Of a DNA stretch of 64,000 nucleotides, positions 48,156 to 58,930 are shown piece by piece. The position numbers were made by a program, and so were the translations under genes. The stretch's first letter is position 1, and every line of letters begins with the position of its first letter. The notes below the pieces were generated by a model. It did not search any database. It was not told the DNA's origin and saw only the letters and a program-made list of their open reading frames with translations. The DNA is from Celoporthe dispersa (lineage: Eukaryota; Ascomycota; Sordariomycetes; Diaporthales; Cryphonectriaceae): NCBI GenBank assembly GCA_016584495.1, contig WAID01000015.1, forward strand, positions 1,178,501 through 1,242,500, read 5' to 3'.

Positions 48156-48497
48156 TCGCGCATCACAGCATTCGCCCGCAGCCCCCCTCCTCACTTTGCA
48201 TTGGAGATACCGTAGACGGCGGAGATGCTCTGGCCGTCTGGTTCGTCTCTAGATCAGATACGGCAGGCGGACAGGCGAGCCAAGAATTTGTGTAAATATG
48301 AATAGCAAGGTCTACCGGATAGACTCTGCCTCCGCACTCTCAACGCCATTCCATGTTCCATTAATGCTTCTCGCCCCTTTCTTTCCAGGTTGAACTGTGT
48401 TATGCTTTGAGACCCCAGGCACCGCACCGTATCGAGTTGCCGGTTCCGGAATCCTCTGTGATATTTGGTCTTATATCCTTCCCGTCCTATCCCAGCC
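48156..48497. other. Intergenic, convergent 3' region
   Basis: Only 342 bp between the stop codons of HEM3 and the GcvH gene; contains both terminators. Nothing else seen. Confidence 0.55.
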
Positions 48498-49243
48498 CTA
48501 GTGGTCCCCCTCCGAGGCAGTGAAGGCCTTGTACTCCTCTACATCCATCAGGCCCTCCAGGTCCTTGACGCCCTCCTCGTCCACGGTGACCTTGGCAATC
48601 CAGCCCCCGCCGGCGCTGTCGTCCTCAGGGACCTTGTTGATGGTGCCCGGCTTCTCCTCCAGCTCGAGGTTGATGTGGGTGATCTTGCAGGCGATGGGGG
48701 CGTTGATGTCGGCGGCGGACTTGACGCTCTCCACGGCGCCGATGGCGTCGCCTGCCGCTACCTCCTTGCCCTCCTCGGGCAGCTCCACGTACACGACGTC
48801 ACCGAGGGCTTCGGCGGCGTACTCGCTGATGCCGATCACGCCCGTCTTGTTGTCGGCGGAGAGGTCGATCCACTCGTGGTCCTTGGTGTACTTGCGGATA
48901 GGGCCTATTGTTGCGCCAGAGAGGAGGAAGAGGTCAGTCTTGGGCGTGGGTAGATCATGTTATCAGGGGAAGGGGATGAGAGAGCTTTGTGTCTGAGCGT
49001 GTGGTGGTGGTGCAGGCGTGGTGTGAAGGTGGCGCGTGTGTGGTAGTGCTGGTGGTTCGAGGGGAGGGTCCGGCCTCGGAGGGAGGAAGGGAGGGCTTCT
49101 TCTCTCTTACAGATAGCACTCGCAGAGAAGGGCCTGGCAGCGCTCAGCCGTGACGAAGCTGCTGGGCGGGCGGCGGCGCGCAGCACGGTAGACGAGAGGG
49201 CTGTCGGCCTTGCGACCCGTATGCAGCGTGCGATTGAGGCCAT
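48498..49243 (-). CDS. GCV3: Glycine cleavage system H protein, mitochondrial
   Basis: This is the lipoyl-carrying shuttle protein of the glycine decarboxylase complex in the mitochondrial matrix. Exons 49243-49111 and 48904-48498 are split by a 206-nt intron; the protein has 179 residues. The N-terminus (SIARCIRVARP...RPFSASAI) is an Arg/Ser/Ala presequence. The mature part starts near RKYTKDHEWIDL. The lipoylation site is the Lys in VESVKSAADINAP. ISEYAAEALGDVVYVELPE and GGGWIAKV are family motifs. Intact. The intron is longer than most in this window. Confidence 0.93.
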
Positions 49244-51205
49244 TGCTACTTTGCTGAGGCTGTGTCGGCAGTGAAGACTGCTGCTGCGGCTGGAGGGGCG
49301 ATTTGAGGTGGTGGATGGAGAGATGGGAGCAGCCAGGGTCGGAGAGGCGAGGGAAGCTCGAACGAGATAAAGTGATGCCCGCCCCGAAAAATGACGATTC
49401 AGGTGGTTTGCCGGAGGCCGATTGGGTATCGGCGCATTAAAGTTTGCGTTTGGTAAGCGGCTGATTTAGTATAGTCCTAACCCTGAGCCATCCCGAAAGA
49501 CCTCACCGTTTTCTTCTTTTCCTTCTTCTCTTCTCTTTTCTTTTCCTTTCTTCTTCTTGTACATTTGCATATGTCTCTGTTCAATGTATACGCTTTGAGA
49601 GAGCTGTGGCCTTTCTGCTTCCGGCCTCTGTCTTCGCGACTGGTCAACGTCCTTGGTTGTTCTATGTCAAGAGGAGACCTAGGCTGCCGCTCATCCTCGT
49701 CACTGTTGGGCACAGAGAGGAAGGAAGGGAGAGAGGGAGATGGGAACTTCAAAATCCCCTGAGCGATACTATTCCTCTCGAGTCATAACCGTGGTAGGGC
49801 TCCAGCAGCCTTGGGGGTCACCTGGGAAGGACCTGGCCGCTCACCCTTGAGCAGGCCGTCATCGTGGAGCTCGGGCTGCCTGTCAGTTGAGAGATCACGA
49901 TCTCGTGGACTGTGGGCTCGGCGCTCCCTGTGATCGTGGATCCAACACCTCTCTCTGGCCCTTGGTGTTGTGGCTGGGAGAGATAGAATTTCGGCAGGAG
50001 AACCCGACGTCGCAAGGTGTGCCTGGCTCGTCATCAATATCATCGTCTGCCCAAACAGTTAATGGACATGGACGAGGCTCGTGGTAGAATTATCAAGAGC
50101 CGGGCGGAGAATAGGATAGCGCCCGCTGTGGAAAACAAGCCGGCGGGTCGGCAGTACTAGACAAAATAATTGTAGGGATCGTGATTTCAGCGAGATGGAC
50201 AGGGCATGCTTTCCCGTTCACCGTCTCGAGTAGGAGCTCAATATATTAGGGAGCACAGGTAGGCCATCATGTTCTTGACCTCCTCATCTCAGTAGGAACT
50301 ACCACCTATTTCAGCTGCAGTCCTCACCTGCTGAACACACAGTGTAATCAGTCAGACGAGTCGTCACCTGAAGAGGCAAAAAAAAAAAATAATAACATGA
50401 AACGTAGAAAAGACGGTCTGCAGCCCAGACAGGGGATTTCGCGTCAGGTCGCGTGGACGAGGGTAGGGAATGGGATACATACAGCATCATGGCTGCAGGG
50501 CTGTTGCCTTTTGTGACCTGTCGTGCAGGCAGGACTTGCATCGAGAGGTTGCATCGGAGGTATGGCCTGCAGCAATAGAAGGTCTGCTTGTCCAGGTGGG
50601 CGGATCTCATTCGCACGGCCCTCACACACTGCCCTGGCAGTGACCCCTCAGTGGGCCACCCCTCCCTCCCTCATCGGGACCTATGACCAGTGCCTAGCAC
50701 CCCCCTGGCTTAGGGCGGCTGATTGGCTTACAGCAGGCCGCAGCAGGTTTGTTAGTGTTTACTTTTACGCCTGGAAAGGGAACCACGCGCCTGAATCTCG
50801 ACCGTTCAACAGGCGGGATCACTGCTTTCAGCAGGTTGGTACCAGCATACAAGGACGGAGTACCTGGGATACCAACCAATCAACAGAGCTACGTTCCTCC
50901 CAGGCTGTCCCGTCAAGTCGCCAAGCAAGGAGGAGCCAGAGGCCGAAATAAACAAAAGAAAGAGAAAGAGAAAGAAGGGGGAAAAAAACAAGAGAAATGA
51001 GGTTGAGTGGAGAGAGGCCTCTGCGAGACAAGAGACTCCTTCATTATTTTCCTCGTGCACGTCGCGGTTCGACGTGTTGTTGCTGCTGCTGCGGGTTGAT
51101 GTTGACCCACCCTAGCGCCCCCCACCACCACCACCACCAGGACAACCAATGGTACACTGGACGAACCCTCAGTTATTGCGACAGAAGTCTGTGCTGGCAG
51201 CAGTA

Positions 51206-51243
51206 GTCTGTCTGCCTGTCTGCCTGTCTGTCTGTCTGTCTGT
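51206..51243. repeat. (TCTG)n / (CCTG) microsatellite
   Basis: About nine tetranucleotide units, TCTG with interspersed CCTG. Confidence 0.9.
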
Positions 51244-52020
51244 ATAACCTTGAGCCTGGGTTGCTAACGAGCCTGATTGTCGACTTGACTGCGCCCCTCC
51301 CAGAAAAGGTGAGTAATGAGAGTGATGATTACACACCTCGTCCCGACCTCCTCCCTTGCGCCTGTCTTCTCTTGTCACTTCTCTCTTCTGCTTGGGTGGT
51401 GCCTGGCTGCTCTGCTTCGTCAGCCTCCTTCCTCCTTCTCCCTTCTGTCGCAATCGCAATCCAACAAGAGGGAAGACCCATGTCACTGGCCTTCAGCCGG
51501 CGCTACCACAGCACCAGACGCCGATCGAGACCTGAAAAACCACTCCATCCGTACAGTACATTGTACACACACACACACATCCACCCACCCAAACCCACCC
51601 CCCTCCCCTCCCTCACCCATCATCCTTGACCTTGGCCTTGTGGCAGCCCACCACAGCATCGCTCCAACCAGTTGTCGCCGTGTGGACGCGGAGAGCTGTG
51701 TGGATTGGATTGCGGGCTCGTCTTCACATACAACTCTCCTCTCTCCCTCTCTAGCCTTCATCCCGTCTAGCTACTACTCCATGCTATTATTCCACACCTC
51801 GAATCTCCACCAGAATTTCAGGTCGCGAGACGTCATCGTCGCCGCCCTGCCCAACGTCTGTCTGTCCCAAAACACCCTCGTCCTCCATCAGTGCACTTCA
51901 ACACACACGCCCTCCTTCCCATGAAGCCGTCACTTCCGGGATAAGGCGACTTGCTCTTGCTCATCCTCCTCCTCCTCCGTGCCCGGCATCACCTCGGTTT
52001 CCTCCCTACCTCCCTCCCTT

Positions 52021-52072
52021 CCCCTCGGGGACACACAGACACATTCACACACGCGCGCACACACACACACAC
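52021..52072. repeat. (CA)n-rich low-complexity tract
   Basis: Imperfect CA/CG dinucleotide repeats; a similar shorter CA run lies at 51565-51579. Confidence 0.85.
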
Positions 52073-52378
52073 CACGCCATCACGACGTCCCTCCTCCGAG
52101 GCCAGACTACCACAGGGCATTATAACCGCCAATCTGGGTCAGTGTGCCCCCGGCGACGGGACAGTCTCTCTGGCGAAACCCCTCCCTCCCTCCCTCCCTC
52201 TTCCTCCGCCTATCCGAAACAACATCCTTTGCACATGCAGCTTGCCGGGCTCTCCCATACAGCCTGTCTCACCTCCCAGCCGCCTCTTCGGCGCATGTAC
52301 TAACTCGGGTGTCACCCCACAGATTCCTCTACCTTGACTGCAGGGTCTTCGGCCCAGTTCTACGACGCCACGGAAATT

Positions 52379-53382
52379 ATGGACGACCAGGCGGCGGCAG
52401 ACTTCCAGGAGGAGACCATGGGCGGCATAGAAGGCTCACCAAACATGATGGGCGGGAACACCTTCGAGAACGGCAACGGGGACTCCGCTATGACCGACGC
52501 CCCCCATCCCGAACACATGATGATGGATCCCAACGCGCGGTACACAACCCCTCCAGTTCCTCAACCGGGCAATAATCTCTCGAGGCCACCCTCGCAACTG
52601 TCGAGCCAGAGCTACCCGGACCGCGTCGGCGCGGGCGCACCCGGCGCATCGGACCAGAACAACGCGAACGGCCGAAACCACGTCGTGATAAAAGTCGGCA
52701 TGGTGGGAGACGCACAGATTGGCAAGACCTCGCTCATGGTCAAATACGTCGAGGGCAGCTGGGACGAGGACTACATCCAGACATTGGGCGTCAACTTCAT
52801 GGAGAAGACCATCAGCATCCGGAACACCGAGATCACGTTCAGCATCTGGGATCTGGGCGGCCAGCGCGAGTTTGTCAACATGCTGCCGCTGGTCTGCAAC
52901 GATGCCGTCGCCATCCTGTTCATGTTCGACCTGACGCGCAAGAGCACCCTCAACAGCATCAAGGAGTGGTACCGACAGGGCCGGGGCTTCAACAAGACCG
53001 CGATCCCCATCTTGGTCGGCACCAAGTACGACCACTTTGTCAACTTCCCACGCGAGGACCAGGAGGAGATATCAAACCAGGTACGGATATGTCGGGGCGG
53101 TGAGCCACAGGGAGAGTCTGGAACACGCGCGCTGATTACGACCTACAGGCAAGGCGATTCGCAAAGGCCATGCGTGCTGCATTGATCTTCAGCAGCACAA
53201 GCCACAGCATCAACGTCCAGAAGGCATGTTACGCTCGAGCAGCCCATGATCTCCCGAGGAGTCTCGCGCTAACCCGCTCGCAGATCTTCAAGATTGTGCT
53301 CTCAAAGGCATTCGACCTAAAGTGCACCATACCCGAGATCGAAAACGTTGGCGAGCCTCTCCTCCTATACCAGAACTGCTAG
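52379..53382 (+). CDS. Spg1/Tem1-type small GTPase of the septation initiation network
   Basis: It acts at spindle pole bodies to trigger mitotic exit and septum formation. Exons 52379-53080, 53149-53223 and 53284-53382 encode 291 residues from the first ATG. An ~100-residue acidic, disordered N-terminal extension precedes the GTPase domain, as in filamentous fungi. Motifs: P-loop GMVGDAQIGKTSLM, switch II WDLGGQREF, GTKYD in place of NKxD (typical of this subfamily), and the conserved tail FKIVLSKAFDLKCTIPEI ... LLLYQNC. The reading frame stays open upstream of 52379 to the acceptor at 52322, so an earlier exon could add residues. The last intron (53224-53283) is GC-AG. No frame break. Confidence 0.93.
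53224..53283 (+). other. GC-AG intron in the Spg1/Tem1 gene
   Basis: The donor AAG|GCATGT and acceptor CTCGCAG|ATC, with branch GCTAAC, are the only splice that joins SINVQK to IFKIVLSKAFDL. Confidence 0.85.
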
Positions 53383-54491
53383 GTCGACAACGCGAGTAGC
53401 AGAGCCATCGAGCCACCCATACACTCTCATCATGCCTGCTGTTACGCTGAGGCTACAGCGCGAGATCCAGATCGAATCTCTCATCAGGCACCCGCGACAC
53501 AGCCAACGTACTGGCTGACCCACCCTCCAAACTCTAGACCATGTCAGAGGTCTCCTCATACAGACGATCGAAGCTTCAATACGGCGGCAGCTGATCATTA
53601 TACCCACCACCTTTGCAGCTGGCGCGGGAGCCCATCATCACCACGGGTCCAGCGAAGGACCTCCTGATACCTTACAATTTTCTACAAGTTTTTTTTTTTT
53701 TTCCTCTTTCCTTTTCCCTTGAGAGAAGCGGGCGGAAAGTTCATCAAAAGAGAATTATGTACGAGAGAAATTCCCAAGACTTTGAGAGAAAAACAGGCGG
53801 CGGCAGCAGCCCATCACATTTGTCACGGTGGTGAGAGGCAAAGACAAAGGCCCGGACGAAGAAGCATAAGTGGGACGCCAGAGATGAAGGAGAGAGTACT
53901 CATTTATCTGGGTCTGAGTTTTTAAGCGAGCTGCATGTATGCTGTTATAGGAGAGGAAAGAGAGAAAGAGAGGACGGTGTGGTGGGAACCGGGGTAATAA
54001 TCCTCTCACCACTGCTAAAAAAAAAATTACCATTATTATTATTACTACTACTACTACTACTACTACAACTACTACTAGCTCCCAAGGATGGCTCTCTGAC
54101 AGTTCGCGCCAAGATTTCTTGTGGTTCCCGCAGGAGGTCCTGAGCACAGTAGAGGTAGGTGGCTGGGTTTATAGGTCTTGGTGGTATTAACGTCTCTGCC
54201 TTTATCTCTATTTCTAGTGCTCGTAGGTGAGTGTGAGTCGGTGAGGAAACGTGAAGTCTACTTCCAAACATACGGCTGCTGTCTAATCCCTGGTCTAAAC
54301 AATGACTGACGTGTGTAGATGCTTTTCCTCCATAGGCACACCAACGTCCAGCCTGGGTCTCTCTTCGTTCCGCCTCCCACCCTCGTTCCTACTGGTGTCA
54401 CACTCCCTGGGCCATTATACCTATCTTTTTTTTTCTTCGTACGGTTCTTGAGGTTTTATACAGAAACACCTCTGAAGGCTAGGCCCGCCCC
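53383..54491. other. Intergenic, convergent 3' region
   Basis: 3' ends of the GTPase and PLAC8-like genes; contains a T run at 53688-53702 and a trinucleotide repeat. Nothing else recognised. Confidence 0.5.
54031..54078. repeat. (ATT)n/(ACT)n trinucleotide repeat
   Basis: Four ATT units run into about eleven ACT units with one AAC interruption. Confidence 0.9.
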
Positions 54492-57310
54492 TCAGGGATT
54501 GGCGTTTTCACTGCCTCCCCGCCGACCAAAGACCCTCCCCCAGACTCCCCGCCCGGCACTTGGCTGCGCCGACGACTCTCCGTCATTAGCAGTACGGCCT
54601 TGAGAGGAGAATGCAGATCTTGTCAGTTGACTCATCCAGCAGCGACAACAGCATGGTGACGATGATAAGTATGAGAAACGTAGGACCCGGTAGCATAACC
54701 CACTACATGAAGATAGCTTCGACCATACCACAAATGAGGCAGCGGCCGAGTCAAGGCAGGATGCTATGATGATGACTTGGAAAGAAGGAGAGAAAAGAAA
54801 AGAAAAGGACCGAGGTGCTGGGAAAGATTGTGCGTGGTGATAGACGTGAACGAACGTACCAGCGACAGTATTCTCCTTCCCAACAACACCAGATGAGTCC
54901 ACAGCTCGGTTCAGCCCGCCCAAGGCATGGCCAGCGCTCTGCAGGCTTGCATTCAACGAGGCTATCTGGTGATTGGGATCTGGAGACTGCGACTCGGATG
55001 ACGGCGCCCAATTGCCGGGCATCATGGCTTCTGGGTGTGGCGACTTGCGGAAGACGGCGGACTCTTTGATGACTTCGTCGTCATCGACAGAGTGCGGGTT
55101 TCTTACCGCACCGGATGGCGAGAGGATCCGCACATCTTGATGGATGTCGTGGCCCTCATGAGCAGGTGAGCCTTGATCGATCACTTTATCCGAGCCAAGC
55201 TCATGGGCAGACCGAGCCCTCGGAGCTGGGAGGGTGATATCTCTCTGAATATCGTGCCCCGTTGGCTGCGGTTGTGCTGGAACAGCGACATGTTGATGGA
55301 TATCAGGTGCTTGGGGCTTCTTTTGCAGCAGGATGAGTGTCTTGTCCAGCTCTAGGCCATGTGGCTGGGGATTGTTCCTGCTCTGCGGCTGGACCAGCAT
55401 ATCGTCAAGGAGCTCGTGGGGAAACAATTGCTGTGGGTACGACACGACGGGGTCAGCATCAAGGTAGTGGCCTGGCGCGATCGCTCGCACTGGTATCATT
55501 TTATCAGCTGAGAGACGATGCGCGCCGCGCTCGGTGGGCTTTGCGTTGATGACCCTGTCTTGGGCGAGCGTATGGCCTGGAGCTGCTCTGCCACTGCTGA
55601 CGAAGGCATCCGTCGAGATCCTGTGCGGACCTTGAGGTTGAAATCTCGAGATGAGGACTGTGTCATCCGACAGCGAGTGAGTCCGGGCAGGAGGGAGCTC
55701 CCTGAGCGCGTCAAACGCGCCGATGGCTTCTGCAGCGTTGAGCAAGGTGACGGGATTGGCCCCACCGGTTTGCACCATTGCTTGGTAGCGTTTGATGGCA
55801 TCCTCCTTGGCTTGTTCAGTCATGGGCCCTTCGCCAATTGAAATTCGAGGAACGGTCCCTTCGACCTGGTGGAGGTCTTTGGCGGTGGACTTGGCGTCCT
55901 GAGACTGCCCATCCTCCTTCGCTTTTTGGGTTCTCCTGAACATGCTCTTGAATCTACCTTTCGGCTTCCCTGGCTCAGCTGGTGTGGCGTCGACCGTATC
56001 AGGACCAGTCTTGGAAGCGCCAACCACCAAAAGCGTGTCAATGTGGCTCAGGCCACCAGCCTCTTGCTCGTCAGTATCCGGCCTGGTACTTGGCTCCCAC
56101 TTGCCAGGAACGCTCTCAATGACAGGCCTGTGAGTTGGGGCCAACTCAATGATCGGCTTGACAGGAGTATCTTCCTGGGTGGCAGCTCCTTCGGTGGTCG
56201 GGTCAGGTGTCTTGGCCTTGGTGGAATCCTGCTCTGCCGCCGCACCCACCTGGCCAGCCATGGGAGTAGCCCCCGGGCAGGAGCTGATGATTCCTTCGCA
56301 GATTGGTCGGGTGCCTGCGTCGCTGTGGATGGTCCAGCTTCCTCGTCCACGGTCTCTTTTTGTCCGACTGGGGTGGGAAGAGGTGGTGCTGGCCCTTTAG
56401 GCGTGATCAGGCCAGGCTCCTCTGCCATATAGCTAGTGACGGGGCTGAATCGGGCAGGCACACCCGGGTGTGGTGTGGTATCCTCTGGCTCTGCCGCCTT
56501 GCCTTTGCGTTTTTGCCTGATCTTGTCTGCAACTGACATTGCTTTCGGCTTCTTGATTTCTTTGACGTCCGCTATCACGTTCTGAATACGAGGAGAGGGA
56601 TGCGGAGAGGACAGGGGTTCGGGAGGAACAGGCATCATGAGCATCTCCTCCTGCGCCTGAGGCTGAAGCTCCACTGGAGGGATATTCTCGTGATGGCGGA
56701 TCTCGGCCAGATTGCGGATGGTGGTCGCATTATGGGCAAAGACGTTCAGTGATGTCTCGCGATGCGGCTGGAGGTCGTAGAAACGGGTGATTTCCTCCGA
56801 CTGCTGATGCGCCAGGACACCACCTCCAAACCCTTTCATCATCAAAGGCCAGGTCAGCACAAGGAGGAGCAGGACACGGCCCGCCCTGCCAGGAGACTCA
56901 CAGGGCATGACGAGGGACATGAAGCCATAGTTGACGCATGATAAGTTGCACGGGTTGAACTCAGCTGGATCTAGGTCCCCGGTACGCCCCTGCTTGGCCT
57001 GTCGCAGTTCAAACTGGGCCTTTCCATAGGTGATGCAGGGTAAGAGCAAGCCCTGGGCGACCTCGGAGTTCTTGGTGTTGCTGCACGCGCTCGACCGGGT
57101 GTGTTCCTAAGCACCAGGAGCAGGGTTGGCCTCGCTGGCAATGCCGACGACTCCGTCATCGGTGGCCACAAAGCCGTGTAGTCTTGGTGACAGGCGCGGT
57201 GCACAGTGAAGACAAGCCTCAATGCCGTGTACCGCGTCTCGGAGGTCTGCAATAGGAATGGCACCGCCGGTACTGCTGCTGCCAGCTTGGTTTGAGGAGG
57301 GATTGTCCAT
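54492..57310 (-). CDS. PLAC8-like cysteine-rich protein with long disordered, repeat-bearing tail; frame break
   Basis: The N-terminal part matches the fungal PLAC8/DUF614 pattern (GLLLPCITYGKAQ ... FNPCNLSCVNYGF), small Cys-rich proteins often at membranes. Exon 1 starts at ATG 57310 (MDNPSSNQAG); its donor is unresolved. Exon 2 is 57106-56902, then 56832-54860 and 54598-54492 (introns 69 and 261 nt). A C5 run at 56270-56274 lacks one base between APAR and ATPMAGQVG; correction gives ~760 residues after exon 1. The tail has a basic patch (KPKGRFKSMFRRTQK) and about twelve tandem degenerate repeats, H-x-[LI]-x-x-D-x-x-[IVL] every 17-19 residues (55682-55064). The C-terminus is basic (GVWGRVFGRRGG). 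No catalytic motif. Confidence 0.6.
55064..55682 (-). repeat. Tandem protein repeat, about 12 copies of 17-19 residues
   Basis: Repeat cores read THSLSDDTV, PHRISTDAF, GHTLAQDRV, AHRLSADKM, GHYLDADPV, PHELLDDML, PHGLELDKT, a degenerate PDIHQHVAV, GHDIQRDIT, AHELGSDKV, GHDIHQDVR and PHSVDDDEV. Linkers are Pro/Gln/Ser-rich. DNA copies are too diverged for recent slippage, so the pattern appears selected at protein level. Confidence 0.75.
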
Positions 57311-57698
57311 GGATGCCGGGGACAGATGGCGGCGAGAGGCTGCCAGCGACGTGTAAAACAAGGAAATGAATGAGGTCAGAAACAGTCTTAAAAGAAAGAA
57401 AGAAAGAAAGAAAAAAAGAGGAAGAAGAAGACAAAATCTGAAGGCTGAATGATGGAACGACCCCGAACCGACGCCAAAGCTGAGATGTGCCTCAGGAAGG
57501 AAAGATGAGCTGACGATTCCCAGGCGGATGACGATGGGAGGGGGAGGGGAGGGAGGACGGCAACTCGGCACATGGACGCTGTGAAGACGATCAACATGCC
57601 AAGTCTGGTCCTGGAAGGCGCGTCCGGTTGGAGGGGCGTACATCTTGGAGCGTGTCTCTCGACCGTGGACGGGGAAGGAAGCCACCTTGGGGCTGCCC
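57311..57698. other. Intergenic region, 0.4 kb
   Basis: Promoter and leader of the PLAC8-like gene and 3' end of the thioesterase-like gene; a (GAAA)n-type tract lies at 57389-57418. Confidence 0.5.
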
Positions 57699-58508
57699 TC
57701 ACCACCCGCTCCGCAACCGCTCGGCGATAAACTGCATCACAGGCAGCATCTCCTCTCGGCTTGCGGGCATGGTGCTGTCTGCCTTGTTCCACCTGACCTC
57801 CCGCACATCCACAAACTCCTGTCTCAGGGTATCGACGGCATCCTCGTCCACAGCCTCGCAGGCCCTGCCGTGACAGATCAGCACGGGCGTCTTGGACCTG
57901 GAGCGGCCGCTCAGGCTGGGGACCATGGACATGGGCAGGGGGCCGCCGATGGAGATGACGCCCTTGAGGCTCTTGGGGGGCTCGATGGACCTCCCATCCT
58001 CGTCTTCCCTGACCTCCTCGACCTTGGGCCCCTCGCGGATCCTGGAGGCCAGGCCAAGAGCCAGCGAGCCGCCCTGCCCAAAGCCGAATAGGAGGATGTC
58101 GGGCAGCTCCCACCCGCACCTGTCCAGGAGCGTCTCCCTGATGAGCCTGTTCACGACAAGGTCATACGCCTTGCTGAAGCCCGGGTCTGCGTCCAGCCCG
58201 TCGGACCGGGTCGCCAGGTTCAGGTCGTCGCCCCAGTGGAAGTGCCGCGGCGGGCCGCTGTCGAGAGGTAAGCCCAACAGCGCCGGCGGCAGCGGGTTCG
58301 TGCCCCTGACCGTGATGGCGAGGACGCCAGGCAGGTTCATGCTCCTGGAAAAGCCTGCAAAGGAGGTGTCTGCGTCGCCCAGCCCGTGGAAGAGGATCAA
58401 GATGGCGGTGGTGGACTCGGGAGGGGAAGGGAAGTGCAGGATGACCTTCAGGTCGGGTGAGAGCGACATGAAGTCTTCCGCCTCGGGGATGCGGACCTTG
58501 GGCGGCAT
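57699..58508 (-). CDS. Acyl-protein-thioesterase-like alpha/beta hydrolase, catalytic triad lost
   Basis: An intronless gene of 269 residues with the fold of the phospholipase/carboxylesterase family (acyl-protein thioesterases). Conserved scaffold: ILILFHGLGDADTSF, LPGVLAITVRG, DILLFGFGQGGSLALGL, GVISIGGPLP, PVLICHGRACEAVD, and a final helix MLPVMQFIAERL. The nucleophile elbow, normally GFSQGG, reads GFGQGG (Ser to Gly). The Asp position after CHG reads RACEAVD, with no aligned catalytic Asp. The His position near the C-terminus (MHSS in the human enzyme) reads MPAS. So all three catalytic residues are replaced while the rest is well kept and the frame is intact. This suggests a non-catalytic binding role. 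No signal peptide; cytosolic. Confidence 0.8.
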   Translation of the reverse strand: MPPKVRIPEAEDFMSLSPDLKVILHFPSPPESTTAILILFHGLGDADTSFAGFSRSMNLPGVLAITVRGTNPLPPALLGLPLDSGPPRHFHWGDDLNLATRSDGLDADPGFSKAYDLVVNRLIRETLLDRCGWELPDILLFGFGQGGSLALGLASRIREGPKVEEVREDEDGRSIEPPKSLKGVISIGGPLPMSMVPSLSGRSRSKTPVLICHGRACEAVDEDAVDTLRQEFVDVREVRWNKADSTMPASREEMLPVMQFIAERLRSGW

Positions 58509-58930
58509 TCTGAAGAGCTTTCAGGCGCAGGTAAATGATCCGAGTCCGTGTATCCCTTGGGCGAGCTCCCAGAGGCTGATGCAGCAGAGCCAGTCGATAA
58601 TGGAGCGAGGAAGAAAAGGGCCTGCGAACAAAGAGACCAGCAAACACACCCTAACCCTGACAGAACATCCCCGCGCTCCCCTTTCCTTCGCATCGAAGAT
58701 GGAAAGAAGGAGAGAAGAAAGAAGAGATATCAACAGAGAGGGCAAGGAATTCATACAGTTCATACAGAACTCTCTCGTACAGGTCAGGTCGACGGACCAG
58801 TCTCGATCACGCACGATTTGAGGACGTGGAGATGCCAAAAGTATGTTCCTGCGTGCAGTCACCAAGAGGGGAACATCCAGCCCCAGCGATCCTAAGTATA
58901 TACATCTGCACCATATTTACCACACCTCAG
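58509..58930. other. Intergenic region, 0.4 kb
   Basis: Lies between two tandem minus-strand genes; holds the promoter of the thioesterase-like gene and the terminator of the LCCL gene. Nothing else seen. Confidence 0.5.

Larger units (their letters stand above)
49244..52378. other. Intergenic region, 3.1 kb, includes a probable long 5' leader of the Spg1 gene
   Basis: The first part is the GCV3 promoter. From about 51000 on, the plus strand is C/T-rich with several microsatellites. A strong splice donor (AAAAG|GTGAGT, GT at 51309) and an acceptor with branch site (TACTAAC at 52299, CCCACAG ending 52322) suggest that the GTPase mRNA has a ~1.0-kb leader intron. No other coding gene is supported. 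Confidence 0.45.

Noticed and set aside
47045..48166. 373-codon minus-strand frame opposite HEM3
   Set aside because: Ser/Pro/Arg-rich antisense shadow, no family motif; its only attraction is that it is unbroken where HEM3 has a frame break.
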